Shown: piece by piece, positions 21,468 to 31,522 of the stretch
Layout: each line of letters starts with the position of its first letter
Numbering within the stretch: the stretch's first letter is position 1
Origin: Planctomycetota bacterium
GTDB taxonomy: Bacteria; Planctomycetota; UBA11346
Reading direction: 5' to 3'
DNA: 64,000 nt
NCBI GenBank assembly: GCA_014193115.1
Contig: BJHQ01000006.1
Location: forward strand, 62,001-126,000
Notes under the pieces: generated by a model
What the model was told of the DNA's origin: nothing
The model's input: the letters and a program-made list of their open reading frames with translations, nothing else
The model's database searches: none
Position numbers and translations under genes: made by a program

Positions 21468-21946
21468 GGCTGCGGGACGGGCGGAATCCGCACCGCTTTC
21501 AGGATCCGGGTATTGTCGGCGTCGCCCTGGATGGCCACGCCGATCACGCCTTCGACCAGCGCCAGCCACAGTACCGTCCGTCCGATCAATGGAGCCAATG
21601 GCACTGGCTCAGGCGGAACCAGATGGAACTCGTGGTCTTCGCCGTACAGCACCGGCAGCAGATTCCCGGCGATCACATTCGCCAATTCATTGCAGGCTTC
21701 GAGGGAATCCTGCTCGGCCGGAATCTCACCTGGTCCCAGACCGAGTAGGTTCGCGGCGGTGGCCTCAGCGGCACCGCGATCGAGGGCGACGATGATCCGC
21801 CCACGGCTGCCGTCAGGGCCGGCCCACTGCACCTCGACTTGCAGGTGCCAGCTCGCGGGTCTGGTCTCTGCGGGGCCGATGGGCATCAGAAAAGCCAGGT
21901 TTTCCGCGACTTCGGCCACGGTGGTTAGGCAGGCGGCGTCGCTCAT
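21464..21946 (-). CDS. CheX-like chemotaxis phosphatase
   Basis: 160 residues. The segment ACNELANVIAGNLLP matches the CheC/CheX catalytic helix, with Glu87 and Asn90 in the E-x-x-N arrangement that inserts beside the phospho-Asp of CheY. It is overlapped at both ends by 4 nt (with the receiver gene before it and cheB after it), a tight translational chain. Its likely substrate is the CheY-like protein encoded immediately upstream. Family level is secure from the motif and context; distinguishing CheX from a single-motif CheC is less sure. Confidence 0.75.
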   Translation of the reverse strand: MSDAACLTTVAEVAENLAFLMPIGPAETRPASWHLQVEVQWAGPDGSRGRIIVALDRGAAEATAANLLGLGPGEIPAEQDSLEACNELANVIAGNLLPVLYGEDHEFHLVPPEPVPLAPLIGRTVLWLALVEGVIGVAIQGDADNTRILKAVRIPPVPQP

Positions 21947-22335
21947 GGCATGGCTCCGGCCTTGCTGGCCATCAGTTCGTTCACCGCCGCCACCAGCGCT
22001 TCGGGCCGGAATGGTTTATGGATGAAGCCTGCGCCCATGGCCTTCAGCCGGGCGATCCGCGGCTGTGATGACTCGGTCGAGACCACCACCACCAGGGTCG
22101 CGCTCAGGGCGGTATCGGCGCGCAGCTGGCGTAGGAACTCTTCGCCATCCATCACCGGCATGTTGATGTCGAGCAGCACCAGATCGACCCACTGGCTGCG
22201 CAGGGCGGCCAGGGCCTGGGCGCCGTCGCCGGCTTCGAGCACCGCGCTGATCGCCAGCCCGGACAGGCACACGGCCCGGGCCACCATGTTCCGCATCAGG
22301 CGGTTGTCATCGACCACAAGGACGGAAAAAGCCAT
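21943..22335 (-). CDS. CheY-like response regulator
   Basis: 130 residues, a lone receiver: VVDDNRLMRN, phospho-Asp in LLDINMPVMDG, VSTES switch and HKPF lysine. It starts 8 nt after the cheD stop and overlaps the following cheX-like gene by 4 nt. It is probably phosphorylated by the operon's CheA and dephosphorylated by the CheX-like neighbour. Confidence 0.88.
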   Translation of the reverse strand: MAFSVLVVDDNRLMRNMVARAVCLSGLAISAVLEAGDGAQALAALRSQWVDLVLLDINMPVMDGEEFLRQLRADTALSATLVVVVSTESSQPRIARLKAMGAGFIHKPFRPEALVAAVNELMASKAGAMP

Positions 22336-22343
22336 GGGAATCC

Positions 22344-22853
22344 TTACAGGGTGTACTGGCGGCCTTGGGACTCGATCACCGTCTCGCCGGTGTCCAGGCG
22401 CAGGGTCATGGTCCGCGGAATGGAGCCGCCGGTGTCTTCGCCGGCCACCAGAAGGCTGTGCTGCCAGAAGAGCTTGCGCATCACGGTCAGATTCCGGGCA
22501 GGGATGTTGAACAGGTCGTTGGAGGTGACGAGCATGCTCGCCGCCCCGGCGACGGTGACCCGCAAGGTCCGCCGATTGGCGCCGAGATCGGCCACCGCCT
22601 TGAGCAGCAGCGGGATGCCGAGGTCGACGAACCGCGCCGGCTGGGTTCTGGCCAGCTCGGCATTGAGCTGCGACAGCGGCAGCTGGGCATGGAGCATTCC
22701 GCCGACTTTGCTGTGGGCGTCGTAGACCACGATGCCGACGCAGCTGCCCAAAGCGTGGGTGATGATGATGCCGCGATCAGCGCGGCGGGCGGCATGGGCG
22801 CCGATACCCACAACGACCCGGCCGGCGTCGTGAGCAGGATCAGGCAGCGGCAT
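22344..22853 (-). CDS. cheD: CheD, chemoreceptor glutamine deamidase
   Basis: 169 residues. The CheD signature is intact: ALGSCVGIVVYD with catalytic Cys38, and GGMLHAQLP with His55. The 17-residue spacing equals that of the known Thermotoga Cys/His pair. CheD deamidates selected MCP glutamines and in many species binds CheC-type phosphatases, which fits the several CheX-like genes here. It overlaps the 3' end of cheR by 14 nt. Confidence 0.92.
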   Translation of the reverse strand: MPLPDPAHDAGRVVVGIGAHAARRADRGIIITHALGSCVGIVVYDAHSKVGGMLHAQLPLSQLNAELARTQPARFVDLGIPLLLKAVADLGANRRTLRVTVAGAASMLVTSNDLFNIPARNLTVMRKLFWQHSLLVAGEDTGGSIPRTMTLRLDTGETVIESQGRQYTL

Positions 22854-23643
22854 ACACGGCCGGAGTCAGCGGGCGGAGGGGATGGGAGATGACCGACAGG
22901 CTTTCGGAGTGCCCGACATACAGCGTGCCGCCCTTGGCGAGCAGGCCGGCCATACGGTTGACCAGGCGTTCCTGGGTCGGGTGGTCGAAATAGATCATGA
23001 CATTCCTGCAAAAGATGCAGTCGAATGGTCCGCGCATGGGCCAGGATTCCATCAGGTTGAGCCGGGCGAAGCTGACCAGCGAGCGCAGTTGCGGTTTGAC
23101 CGAGTAGATGGCTGGCGGGCCCGGTTCGACCGACTCGACCGCCAGTTTGCGATCCGCCGACGACAGCGCGGCGATGCGATCTTCGTCATAGCGCCCGGCT
23201 CGGGCCTTCTCCAAGGCGCGGGTCGAGATGTCAGTGGCGAGGATCGCCGCATCCCACTGGTCGAGGTTCTTGATCGCCCGGACCACGCTGAGCGCGATGG
23301 TCCACGGCTCCTCGCCAGTCGCCGCAGCCGCGCACCAGATCCGCAAACGCGGCCTGCTGCCTTTTTGAGCCTTCATCACCGCCGGCAGAGCCCGGTTCTC
23401 CAGATCGTCGAAGTGCGCCGATTCCCGTCGCCACGCGGTGTGGTTGGTAGTCAGCAGGTCGAGCATCGCGGTCATCTCGGCGGGATCCTTGCGGACCTTG
23501 CCGACATACTCGGGGAGCGAACAGCCGAGCTGGCGCAGCCGTTTTCCCAACCGGCCTTCGACCATCGACCGCTTGGAATCGGCCAGGCTGATGCCGGCCA
23601 CGTCATAGGCGATGGCCATGATCTCGGCGATCGGATCGCTCAT
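22840..23643 (-). CDS. cheR: CheR chemoreceptor methyltransferase
   Basis: 267 residues. It has the helical N-terminal domain (RLGKRLRQLG), then the SAM-binding domain with IWCAAAATGEEPWTIAL, ILATDIS, FARLNLMESWP and IFCRNVMIYFD. The start is the ATG at 23643, with AGGGAA about five bases upstream; the longer open frame adds 34 residues made of repeat-derived sequence. Note CAAAATGEE where the usual motif is CSTGEE. It methylates MCP glutamates with SAM. A carbonic anhydrase gene and a repeat-rich 187-nt gap separate it from the MCP upstream. Confidence 0.93.
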   Translation of the reverse strand: MSDPIAEIMAIAYDVAGISLADSKRSMVEGRLGKRLRQLGCSLPEYVGKVRKDPAEMTAMLDLLTTNHTAWRRESAHFDDLENRALPAVMKAQKGSRPRLRIWCAAAATGEEPWTIALSVVRAIKNLDQWDAAILATDISTRALEKARAGRYDEDRIAALSSADRKLAVESVEPGPPAIYSVKPQLRSLVSFARLNLMESWPMRGPFDCIFCRNVMIYFDHPTQERLVNRMAGLLAKGGTLYVGHSESLSVISHPLRPLTPAVYAAA

Positions 23644-23694
23644 CGGATTCCCTGATGGACGACGGTTGGATTCAGGCTGGAAAACGCAGATGGA

Positions 23695-23833
23695 GAACGG
23701 CCAAAGCGCCAAGGGATCGAAGATGGGAAAATAGAAGCCCCGCACCGGATGAGTCGTCCAGTCAGCGGAGCCTGCTCCCTGTGTTTGCTTGGCGTCTTGG
23801 CGTCTTGGCGGTTCATCTGGTTGTTGAAGTTCA
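23695..23833. repeat. Opposed copies of a GCCAAGnCGCCAAG element between carbonic anhydrase and cheR
   Basis: On the minus strand, directly after the carbonic anhydrase stop (TGA, 23833-23831), lies ATGAACCGCC followed by three AAGAC/GCCAAG units, then the palindrome GGAGCCTGCTCC at 23767-23778. On the plus strand, at 23695-23714, a second copy of the core reads GAACGGCCAAAGCGCCAAGG. The two can pair as a long hairpin in the transcript. The same post-stop element occurs at 40670-40727 and 63186-63240. Confidence 0.75.
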
Positions 23834-24580
23834 GGGGATCAGCTCGACCTTGCCATCATCAAGATCATAGCGCACGGCGACCACGCCCAGCGCCCCGGAG
23901 GCGACCTGCGGGCGCAGGATCGGCACCGACTCGGCGATCTGGCGGGCCACCGCCTTGGCGTTGATGCGCATCGCCTGATCGACCGGATCGCCTTTGGCCG
24001 GCTCGGTACCGATGAGATTGTCCTGGATTTTGTCAGTGATGGCCAAGACGTGGCCAGGGGCGGTCTCGCCCGAGATCGCCGCAGTCACGGCGCCGCAGCG
24101 TTCGTGGCCCATGACCACGATTAGCGGGGCGTGCAGGTGAGCCACGGCGTATTCGATCGAGCCCAGGCCGATGGCGTCGATGACATTGCCCGCGGTGCGG
24201 ACGACGAAGATGTCGCCCAGGCCGACATCAAACAGCTGCTCGGGCGGAACCCGTGAGTCGGAGCAGCAGACCACGATCGCGATCGGATGCTGGCCCTTGG
24301 CGACCTCGGTGCGACGGTCGGCATCCTTGTGCGACTTGTTCATCACATCGATCACGAAGCGCTGATTGCCTTGCATGAGACGTTCCAGCGCGCGTTTTGC
24401 ATCCAGGCCCTGGCCAGCGGGCTCAGACCCGGGTGGAGCGGCATGGGGATCGGCGGCCGGAGCCGGCTTGTTCGCTGCTGCGGGTGGCTTGGGGGCCGGC
24501 GCCGGGTCGTGGCCGTGGTCTTCGGCGACGCCGTTGGCGACGAGCAGCATGGGAAGGACCAGCGTGGGGATGAGGCGCAT
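23831..24580 (-). CDS. Periplasmic beta-class carbonic anhydrase
   Basis: 249 residues from the ATG at 24580; an ATG at 24601 would add seven. A Sec-type signal (LIPTLVLPMLLVANGVA) is followed by a Pro/Ala linker and the enzyme. The beta-carbonic anhydrase zinc site is complete: CCSDSRVPPEQLF and GHERCGAV supply Cys-Asp-Arg and His-Cys. It interconverts CO2 and bicarbonate, here in the periplasm. It sits inside the chemosensory operon between an MCP and cheR, where such a gene is not usual, and its 3' side carries dispersed repeats; late insertion is possible, as is a real link between CO2/bicarbonate and the sensory pathway. Confidence 0.92.
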   Translation of the reverse strand: MRLIPTLVLPMLLVANGVAEDHGHDPAPAPKPPAAANKPAPAADPHAAPPGSEPAGQGLDAKRALERLMQGNQRFVIDVMNKSHKDADRRTEVAKGQHPIAIVVCCSDSRVPPEQLFDVGLGDIFVVRTAGNVIDAIGLGSIEYAVAHLHAPLIVVMGHERCGAVTAAISGETAPGHVLAITDKIQDNLIGTEPAKGDPVDQAMRINAKAVARQIAESVPILRPQVASGALGVVAVRYDLDDGKVELIP

Positions 24581-24610
24581 GGCGGATCTCGTGGTGGGCA
24601 TGGTTGGGGA

Positions 24611-26737
24611 TCAGAACTTACCGAGGATGACGGCATCGTTGGGGACATCGTCGTCGAAGGGGATGGCCTGGCTGGCTGATTTCCGGGCCGGAGCCATCGC
24701 TGATTCGCTGCGTTTCGGCTGGGATATCGTGGTTTTTCGTGGGGACTGCGATGGGATCGTTCTGGCGGTGATCTGCCTGCTCACGGCCTGGGTCCGGCGC
24801 GCCGGGAGAGCGGCCGGGGGTTGACGTTCGCCGGTTCCGCCCCGGACCATCTGGTCCAAGGCGACCACCAGACTGTTCAAGGTCTGGCTCTGGGCTGACA
24901 GCTCTTCACCCACCGCGCTGTTCTCTTCGGCGCCGGCAGCGTTGGTCTGGGTGACCTGATCCATCTGCCGGACCGCGGTGCTGACCTGGTCGATGCCTTG
25001 GGCGACCTCTTTGGCGGACGCAGCGATTTCCGAAACCAGATCGTTGATCTTGCGGCTGGCGGCGGTGCTTTGGCCGACGATCTCGTTGACGTTCTTGGCC
25101 AGACCGACCCCGACATCGGCAGCCTTCACCGAGTTCTCGATCAAGCTGGCGGTGTTGCGGGCGGCCTCGCCGGCGCGCTGGGCGAGGTTGCGGACCTCCT
25201 CGGCGACCACGGCGAAACCCTTGCCGGCGTCACCAGCACGGGCCGCCTCGACCGCGGCATTCAACGCCAGCAAATTGGTCTGGAAAGCAATCTCATCGAT
25301 GGTCTTGACGATTTTGGCGGTCTGGTCGGCGTTGACCTTGATGTCCTGGATGGCCTTGGCCAGTTCGATCATGGCTTCTGAACCGCGTTCACCGGCCAGC
25401 CGACCTTCGCCGGCCAACGTGGCAGCGGAACCGGAACTGGCAGCGGTCTGCTTCACCATCGAGCCCATCTCTTCGAGACTGGCGCTGGTCTCCTCCAGGG
25501 CAGCCGCGGTCTTGGTGGTCCCATCGGCCAGGGACTGGGCTCCACCCGCCACCTGTTCGGCGGCGCTGGCGGTCTCATCGGAACAGGACGACAGATCGGC
25601 AACCATCCGAGTCAGAGCCTTGGTGATGCTGGTGGTGATGAAGTACGCAAGCAGCACGCCGGTGATGATCATGGCGACCAAGCCGAGCAGAACCGTCGCC
25701 GAGGCGCCTTGCAATACCTCCATGGTCGTTCGGGCCTCCACCTTCGACTGGCTGACGCCTTCCTCGGCTGCGTCATGGGCGAGGAGCTTCAGCGCCTCGC
25801 CGGCCGCCGCCCGTTTGGTGCCGACCTCGGCCAGCTCCTTGGACAGCTTGAGCATCTCGCTCACCCGGTGCCGGTATTCCTCGATATCCTTCGTGATCAC
25901 TTCCAACTCGTGTTTATGCTCAGCCAGATGGGTGATTTCCTTCAAGCGAGCGAGCTTGGTTTCAGCGATGGTGAATTCGGGCATGGCCTCGCTGACGATG
26001 GCCATGTCGCGTTGCGCTTGGCCCTTCCAGCAGGCCACGCGAATCAACCCCATCCGTTCGATGACTTGGGAGATCAAGGCCACCTTCTCGAACCGGATCA
26101 GCTTGTCGGCGTCACTCACGGTTTTGGCCGGACCTTCACCGATGACGGGCTTGCCCCAGGCCGGTTTGGTCGCGCCTGGCTCCGCCGTGCCGGCAGTGGG
26201 TTCGGCGCCATGCACTGCTGCGGTTCCCGGCGCGGCACCCAGCTCGCTGCGCAGCAGCGCCGTTTGCGATTCCAGGAATTCATCGGCGTTCTTCGCCATC
26301 TCGGCGGCGCTGGCATTCATCGCCGCATAAACCTTGGCCAATTCCAGCGTCACCTCCTTGGTCTTGTCCACCAGGGCTTTGAAATCATTTGCTTTTTCCC
26401 GACCATCCTTGGCGGTCTTGGCGAAATGGGGCAGGTCCTCTTTTTTCGCCAGCTCTGCGGCGGCAGTGATCGATTGGTCCAACTCGCCCAGGGCTGTTTC
26501 AGCATCCGCAAGATATTTTTGCTGAGCGGTCAGCCCGTAGGTGCGCGCCCCGAGCATCGCCTTGGCGGTGGAGCTCTCGATGTTCACCGCCAAATCGGCC
26601 TTGGGGATATAGCGGCTGTTGAGCGACACCGCCCGATCGACCGATCCGTTCATGGTGTAGACCGCGACCGTGCCGAGCAGGGCGCCGGTGGCGAGGACGG
26701 CGGCGAAGCCGAGGGCAATCTTGGTTCCGAGACGCAT
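24611..26737 (-). CDS. Methyl-accepting chemotaxis protein with long helical sensor domain
   Basis: 708 residues. TM1 is ~7-27 and TM2 ~347-370. The ~320-residue periplasmic part is almost all alpha-helical and split by a Pro/Ala/Gly-rich linker (~170-205), which resembles the helical bimodular (HBM) class of sensors that bind organic acids; this is an inference from composition. The cytoplasmic part has the conserved hairpin tip ([39 protein letters not shown]). A Lys/Arg/Ser-rich tail ends [14 protein letters not shown]. Its signalling half is nearly the same as that of the MCP encoded at 27304, so the two genes share an ancestor or have recombined. It signals to CheA/CheW. Confidence 0.93.
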   Translation of the reverse strand: MRLGTKIALGFAAVLATGALLGTVAVYTMNGSVDRAVSLNSRYIPKADLAVNIESSTAKAMLGARTYGLTAQQKYLADAETALGELDQSITAAAELAKKEDLPHFAKTAKDGREKANDFKALVDKTKEVTLELAKVYAAMNASAAEMAKNADEFLESQTALLRSELGAAPGTAAVHGAEPTAGTAEPGATKPAWGKPVIGEGPAKTVSDADKLIRFEKVALISQVIERMGLIRVACWKGQAQRDMAIVSEAMPEFTIAETKLARLKEITHLAEHKHELEVITKDIEEYRHRVSEMLKLSKELAEVGTKRAAAGEALKLLAHDAAEEGVSQSKVEARTTMEVLQGASATVLLGLVAMIITGVLLAYFITTSITKALTRMVADLSSCSDETASAAEQVAGGAQSLADGTTKTAAALEETSASLEEMGSMVKQTAASSGSAATLAGEGRLAGERGSEAMIELAKAIQDIKVNADQTAKIVKTIDEIAFQTNLLALNAAVEAARAGDAGKGFAVVAEEVRNLAQRAGEAARNTASLIENSVKAADVGVGLAKNVNEIVGQSTAASRKINDLVSEIAASAKEVAQGIDQVSTAVRQMDQVTQTNAAGAEENSAVGEELSAQSQTLNSLVVALDQMVRGGTGERQPPAALPARRTQAVSRQITARTIPSQSPRKTTISQPKRSESAMAPARKSASQAIPFDDDVPNDAVILGKF

Positions 26738-26770
26738 GGGAGTTTTCCTGGTTGATTGGTGGTTGGACGA

Positions 26771-27253
26771 TCAGGCGGCTGCTTGCCCTGGCCCAGCGGC
26801 ATCGCCGAGGACCCGGGCGATGTCGAGCAGGATGCGGATCCGGCCTTGGGATTTGCCGATGGCGGCGACGCAGGTGGTGTCCACCGCCAGTCCATAGGGC
26901 GGCGGCGCCTCGGTCTCGGCCTCGGTGAAGCGGGCGACCTCGGCCACCCGGTCCACCGCCAGGCCGATCTCGCCCTGGCGGTTCTCGACCACGATGATGA
27001 CGTTGTGCGGATGCGGTTCGCTCGGCGGCATGCCGAACCGGGTGCGCACGCTGATCACCGGGATGACTTTTCCGCGGAGATTGATCACCCCGATCATCTC
27101 CGGCGGCGACCCCGGCACCGGGGTGATCGGCAGCAAGCCGATGATCTCCCGGACTTTGAAGATCTCGATGCCGTATTCTTCCTTCCCGACCTGAAAAGTC
27201 AGGTAGGTGCCGGTGACGCGACCGGCGATCGGGATTGCGTTGGTGGTGGCCAT
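26771..27253 (-). CDS. cheW: CheW coupling protein
   Basis: 160 residues forming one CheW domain: YLTFQVGKEEYGIEIFKVRE, PGSPPEMIGVINLRGKVIPV and DRVAEV are diagnostic. It links MCP hairpin tips to CheA. It lies between the two MCP genes (50 nt after one, 33 nt before the other). An Ala/Gly-rich C-terminal tail has no known function. Confidence 0.95.
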   Translation of the reverse strand: MATTNAIPIAGRVTGTYLTFQVGKEEYGIEIFKVREIIGLLPITPVPGSPPEMIGVINLRGKVIPVISVRTRFGMPPSEPHPHNVIIVVENRQGEIGLAVDRVAEVARFTEAETEAPPPYGLAVDTTCVAAIGKSQGRIRILLDIARVLGDAAGPGQAAA

Positions 27254-27303
27254 GGAGGGCTCCAGTCGAATGGTTGGTGAGAGGAACGCGACGAGATGCC
27301 GGT

Positions 27304-28923
27304 TCAGCCATCCTGGCCGTGGTTGCCGGTCTGGCGCGTGGAGTTGGTCGCCGTCGTCCGCTCCGTCGGGGCCGGAGCTTGGGCAGTGCTGTGGTGGGTC
27401 TGGGCGTCTGCCCCGCGCACCATCACGTCGAGCCCGACCACCAGGCTGTTCAAGGTCTGGCTCTGGGCCGACAGCTGCTCTCCAACCGCGCTGTTTTCCT
27501 CGGCAGCCGCCGCATTCGCCTGGGTCACCTGGTCCATCTGGCGGACCGCCTTGCTGACTTGGTCGATGCCCTGGGCGACTTCCTTGGCCGACGCCGCGAT
27601 CTCGGCCACCAGGTCGTTGATCTTGCGGCTCGACACCGTGCCTTGGCCGACGATCTCGTTGACGTTCTTGGCCAGGTTCACTCCGGCGTCGGTGGCCTTT
27701 ACCGAATTCTCGATCAGTGTCGCAGTGGTGCGCGCGGCTTCACCGGCGCGCTGGGCGAGGTTCCGCACTTCTTCGGCGACCACCGCGAAGCCCTTGCCGG
27801 CGTCGCCGGCCCTGGCCGCTTCGACCGCGGCGTTCAGCGCCAACAGGTTGGTCTGGAAGGCGATCCCATCGATGGTTTTGACGATCTTTGCGGTCTGGTC
27901 GGCGTTGGCTTTGATGTCCTGGATCGCTTTCGCCAGTTCGGCCATCGCCACCGAACCGCGCTCGCCGGCCTGGCGTCCTTCGCTGGCCAGATTTGCAGCC
28001 GAGTTCGAGCTGGCCGCGGTCTGCTTCACCATCGAGCCCATTTCTTCCAGGCTGGCGCTGGTCTGTTCCAAGGCAGCAGCGGTCTTCGACGTGCCATCGG
28101 CCAGGGATTGGGCGCCACCGGCGACCTGATTCGCGGCGCTGGCGGTTTCGTCCGAACAGGCCGAAAGATCGCTGACCGCCTGGAGGAGCGAGCGGGTGAT
28201 GCCGCGGGTGATGAAAAAGAATCCGAACAGCACGCCGGCGAGGATCAGCAGGCCGACATAGGTGACGCGCAGGGCGGCTGCGTTTGCTTCGGAGTAATCG
28301 ATCGGCTTGGCCAGGACGAAGGCGCCCTTCAGGTCGCCGACTTTCATGTTCTCCATCTTTTTTCCTGCCAGGTCGAGTCCGTCCTTGGTCGGGCTGTTGG
28401 CCGGATCGCCATGACAGGACAGGCAGCTGGCGGTGAGCTTCACCGGCCGGGCATAGGTGATGAAGCCGTTTTCAGTGGAGAAATAATCCTTCGCTCCTTT
28501 GTTCTCGCCGTTCTCGAAGGCCGCGAAGATCGGCTCCAATTCCTTGGTCAGGGAGTTCCGTGCATTGCGCGCAGGGATGCCCGGAGCGGTCGGGGTCCTG
28601 AACGAAAAGCCTGCGGTCGACGCGACGTCGTCGATCGACTGCCAAGCCGCCACCACCGGAATGGTCTGGTAGATGTCGGTTGTGCTCAGGTCCTTGCCCT
28701 TCATCTGCTCGACCATTTTCGGAATGTCGAAGGCGCCAGCCGAATGCAGGCGATCGAAGTTCGCCCGCACCGTCTCGGCCTGGAGCATCATCGATTGCAT
28801 CACGTCGTGGGTCTGCTTGATCTGCTTTTCGCGCAGGATCATGAAGGTGACGATGATGCTGCCGATGGTGGCGATCAGCACCGCGCTGGCGGCAGAGATC
28901 ATGATCTTCGTGCCGAGTTTCAT
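27304..28923 (-). CDS. MCP with haem-c-binding Tll0287-like sensor domain
   Basis: 539 residues. TM1 ~8-29 and TM2 ~219-240 bracket a periplasmic domain of ~190 residues that ends in SCLSCHGDP, a CxxCH haem c attachment site (Cys167, Cys170, His171). The surrounding pattern ([10 protein letters not shown] before the motif, [10 protein letters not shown] after it) fits the Tll0287-like/DUF3365 haem sensor family. The cytoplasmic half has the MCP hairpin tip ([20 protein letters not shown]). Inferred role: senses redox state or a gaseous ligand through covalent haem. It follows cheA by 31 nt and probably feeds it. Covalent haem needs a cytochrome c maturation system, which is not in this window. 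Confidence 0.9.
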   Translation of the reverse strand: MKLGTKIMISAASAVLIATIGSIIVTFMILREKQIKQTHDVMQSMMLQAETVRANFDRLHSAGAFDIPKMVEQMKGKDLSTTDIYQTIPVVAAWQSIDDVASTAGFSFRTPTAPGIPARNARNSLTKELEPIFAAFENGENKGAKDYFSTENGFITYARPVKLTASCLSCHGDPANSPTKDGLDLAGKKMENMKVGDLKGAFVLAKPIDYSEANAAALRVTYVGLLILAGVLFGFFFITRGITRSLLQAVSDLSACSDETASAANQVAGGAQSLADGTSKTAAALEQTSASLEEMGSMVKQTAASSNSAANLASEGRQAGERGSVAMAELAKAIQDIKANADQTAKIVKTIDGIAFQTNLLALNAAVEAARAGDAGKGFAVVAEEVRNLAQRAGEAARTTATLIENSVKATDAGVNLAKNVNEIVGQGTVSSRKINDLVAEIAASAKEVAQGIDQVSKAVRQMDQVTQANAAAAEENSAVGEQLSAQSQTLNSLVVGLDVMVRGADAQTHHSTAQAPAPTERTTATNSTRQTGNHGQDG

Positions 28924-28954
28924 AGAATATTCCTTGGGATCTGGATCGAGTCGG

Positions 28955-31522
28955 TCAGGCGGCGTTCGCAGCCTGCGAACGCACCAGAAAGGCGGGATTG
29001 AGGATCAGCGCGACCCGGCCATCGCCGAGAATGGTGGTGCCGCTGGTGCCCGGGTGATGGACCACTCCGGCATCGAAGGGTTTGATCACCACCTGGCGCT
29101 GGCCGAGGATGGCATCGACCTGGATGACGTAGTCGCAGCCGCGATTGTCGATGACCACGAGAATGGACTTCCCGGGGTCGGATTCGCCGCCGGGAATGCC
29201 CAGGACCTCGCCCAGCCGGATCAGGGGCAAGGTGCGGTTGCGGTGCTGGATCATCTGGCCGCGATCGAGCACGGTCTGGACCTGGCCGGGGCCGGGACGG
29301 AGCATCTCGACGATGCCGCTGATCGGCATCAGCAGGTTTTCACCGCCGACTTGCAACTGCATGGCGTCGAGGATCGCGGTGGTCATGGGCAGGCGGATGG
29401 TGAAGGTCGTGCCTTTGCCCACCACGGAATCGATGTGCACCGTACCTTTGGCTTCTTCGACCTGGCGGCGCACCACATCCATGCCGACGCCGCGACCGCT
29501 GACATCGGTGACCTTGGCGGCGGTCGAGAAACCCGGCAGGAAGATGATCTGGAAGCAGGCCTGCTCATCCATCGGCTGGCTGGGATCAATCAGTCCCTTT
29601 TCGATCGCCTTGGCGCGCAGCCGTTGGGGATCCATGCCGGCGCCGTCGTCGACCAGCCGGATCACCACGTCGTCGCCGGCCTGGAAGGCCTCCAGGCGCA
29701 GTTTACCCGCCGCCGGCTTGCCGTTCCTGGTGCGCACGTCGGGCATCTCGATGCCGTGGTCGATACCATTGCGGACCATGTGCATCAGCGGATCGCCCAT
29801 GGTCTCGGCCATGGTGCGGTCGATCTCGGTGTCTTCACCACCAAGTGAAAAATCGACCTGTTTCCCCAGCTTCTTCGCGGTGTCGTAGACCACCCGGGCC
29901 ATCTTCTGGAAGGTCCCGCGCAGCGGCACCATGCGCAGGCTGAGGGACAGCACCTGCAAATTGCGCAGGATCCGGCCTTGACGGCCCACCGCCTGGGCGA
30001 GCTGGGAGTTCGGCGGCAATTCCGGGTTGTGCTGGACCATCGCCTGGGCGATGAGCAGTTCGCCGACCTGGTTCATCAACTCTTCGAGTTTGGCCGTGGC
30101 AACCCGCGAGAACGCATCGCCGGCAACCTTCAGCGCCTGCTGGACCTGGGCGGCCTTTTCGACCTGTTGGCGGGTGGCCGCGCCATCGGCGACCAGCTTA
30201 TCTCCGATACGCTCCCCTGGTTTCACGGTCGCGGCGCTGTGTTCGATCGCCTGGCGCGAGACCCCGAAATCCGCCAGCAGATCGCCCAGCCGCTCGCCAG
30301 GGCGATCCTCAGCCGATGCGGCCGGGGCACCGCCGGCCGTCGTCTCGGAGGTGGCGACCGCCGTGTGCAGCCTGCGTTTCACCAGGCCGAGTTGTTCACG
30401 CAGAGCATCGACCCCGCTGAGCACGGTGGCGGCGAAGGCCTCGTCGGCAGCGGCCGTCCCATCACGTACCGCCTGGATTTTTGCTTCGAATCCGTGGGCG
30501 GACCGTTCGACGACGGGCAGGTCGAGATAAGCGGCCATGCCTTTGACCGTGTGGAAGGCGCGGAAGACACCGTTGACCTCGTCACGGGTGAAGGCGGATT
30601 TGCCGAGCACCGTGGCTTCGGCGTGGTTGAGCAGTTCGGTCGCTTCGACCAGGAACTCATCCATCGCCGAACCTTCGGCCGCAGGCGCCAGGACGGCTGG
30701 TGCGGCCGGCGCCGACGCTGCGGATTCAGCGACCGGTGAAGCGGCGGACGGCACGACGGTCGCCGGGTCAGCTCCAGCGACTGGCGCCTGGTAGCATCGC
30801 TGGATGCTTTCCAACTGTTCACACAATTTGATCAATTGCAGGAAGATTGCCTGTGCGTCGGGTCCGGACAGGCCATCCAACAATTGGCGCATGCGGGTCA
30901 TCACCGGACGCGCCTCAGGACTCCACGGCCCGCTCAGCATCGAATGGGCCAGACGGTCGAGGATCCCCGCGACCTCCGCCGGATCACCGTGGCCGGCGAC
31001 GATCAGTTCGGCGATGGCGGTTCCGATGCCGTCGAGCAGCGCCGCTCCGGTGATGGCACCCGGTCCAGCGACCGCAGCCTGCGCGGATCGGACCGTAGCC
31101 ACGATTGGTGGATGCGCCGGTAGCGACGCAGGGCTGGCCGCAGTGCGCAAGGATTCGAGCTGGCCGATGCAATCATCATCGGTGGCCGGGATGGCGACCT
31201 GCTGGCCACTGAGCTGGGCGATCAGCGCCTGAAGCCGCGACACCGTCAGCAGCAGGGTGTCGAAAACCGCGGCCGAACCGGCCAGTTCCCTGGTGCGCAG
31301 GGCATCGAGAATCTGCTCACCAGCATGGGACAGGTGCTGGACCCGCGGAATATCGAGAAAACCAGAACAGCCCTTGATCGTATGCAGGGCACGGAAGCAG
31401 GCGTTCACCGCCTCAGGATCGACCTGATCCGGCTGATGGCCCAGGCCGAGCAGGATTTCCTCTGCCCGGGTGAGGTGGTCCGTCGCTTCGGCAACAAATT
31501 CGGAAATGAGATCTTCGGTCAT
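28955..31522 (-). CDS. cheA: CheA histidine kinase with two HPt domains
   Basis: 855 residues. HPt1 (1-~105) has [15 protein letters not shown] with phospho-His47. A second HPt (~280-390) has [17 protein letters not shown] with His near 322. Then come the dimerisation helices, the ATPase ([12 protein letters not shown] near 580; [30 protein letters not shown]) and a C-terminal CheW-like domain. The start is the ATG at 31522, overlapping the stop of the small HPt-like gene as ATGA; the longer open frame has no family similarity. It takes MCP signals and phosphorylates the CheY-like proteins and CheB. Two HPt domains suggest several receivers are served. Confidence 0.95.
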   Translation of the reverse strand: MTEDLISEFVAEATDHLTRAEEILLGLGHQPDQVDPEAVNACFRALHTIKGCSGFLDIPRVQHLSHAGEQILDALRTRELAGSAAVFDTLLLTVSRLQALIAQLSGQQVAIPATDDDCIGQLESLRTAASPASLPAHPPIVATVRSAQAAVAGPGAITGAALLDGIGTAIAELIVAGHGDPAEVAGILDRLAHSMLSGPWSPEARPVMTRMRQLLDGLSGPDAQAIFLQLIKLCEQLESIQRCYQAPVAGADPATVVPSAASPVAESAASAPAAPAVLAPAAEGSAMDEFLVEATELLNHAEATVLGKSAFTRDEVNGVFRAFHTVKGMAAYLDLPVVERSAHGFEAKIQAVRDGTAAADEAFAATVLSGVDALREQLGLVKRRLHTAVATSETTAGGAPAASAEDRPGERLGDLLADFGVSRQAIEHSAATVKPGERIGDKLVADGAATRQQVEKAAQVQQALKVAGDAFSRVATAKLEELMNQVGELLIAQAMVQHNPELPPNSQLAQAVGRQGRILRNLQVLSLSLRMVPLRGTFQKMARVVYDTAKKLGKQVDFSLGGEDTEIDRTMAETMGDPLMHMVRNGIDHGIEMPDVRTRNGKPAAGKLRLEAFQAGDDVVIRLVDDGAGMDPQRLRAKAIEKGLIDPSQPMDEQACFQIIFLPGFSTAAKVTDVSGRGVGMDVVRRQVEEAKGTVHIDSVVGKGTTFTIRLPMTTAILDAMQLQVGGENLLMPISGIVEMLRPGPGQVQTVLDRGQMIQHRNRTLPLIRLGEVLGIPGGESDPGKSILVVIDNRGCDYVIQVDAILGQRQVVIKPFDAGVVHHPGTSGTTILGDGRVALILNPAFLVRSQAANAA

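Noticed and set aside
23767..23778. GGAG/CTCC hairpin as an intrinsic terminator of carbonic anhydrase
   Set aside because: The stem is only 4-5 bp and no T-run follows; the same holds for the other copies of the element.
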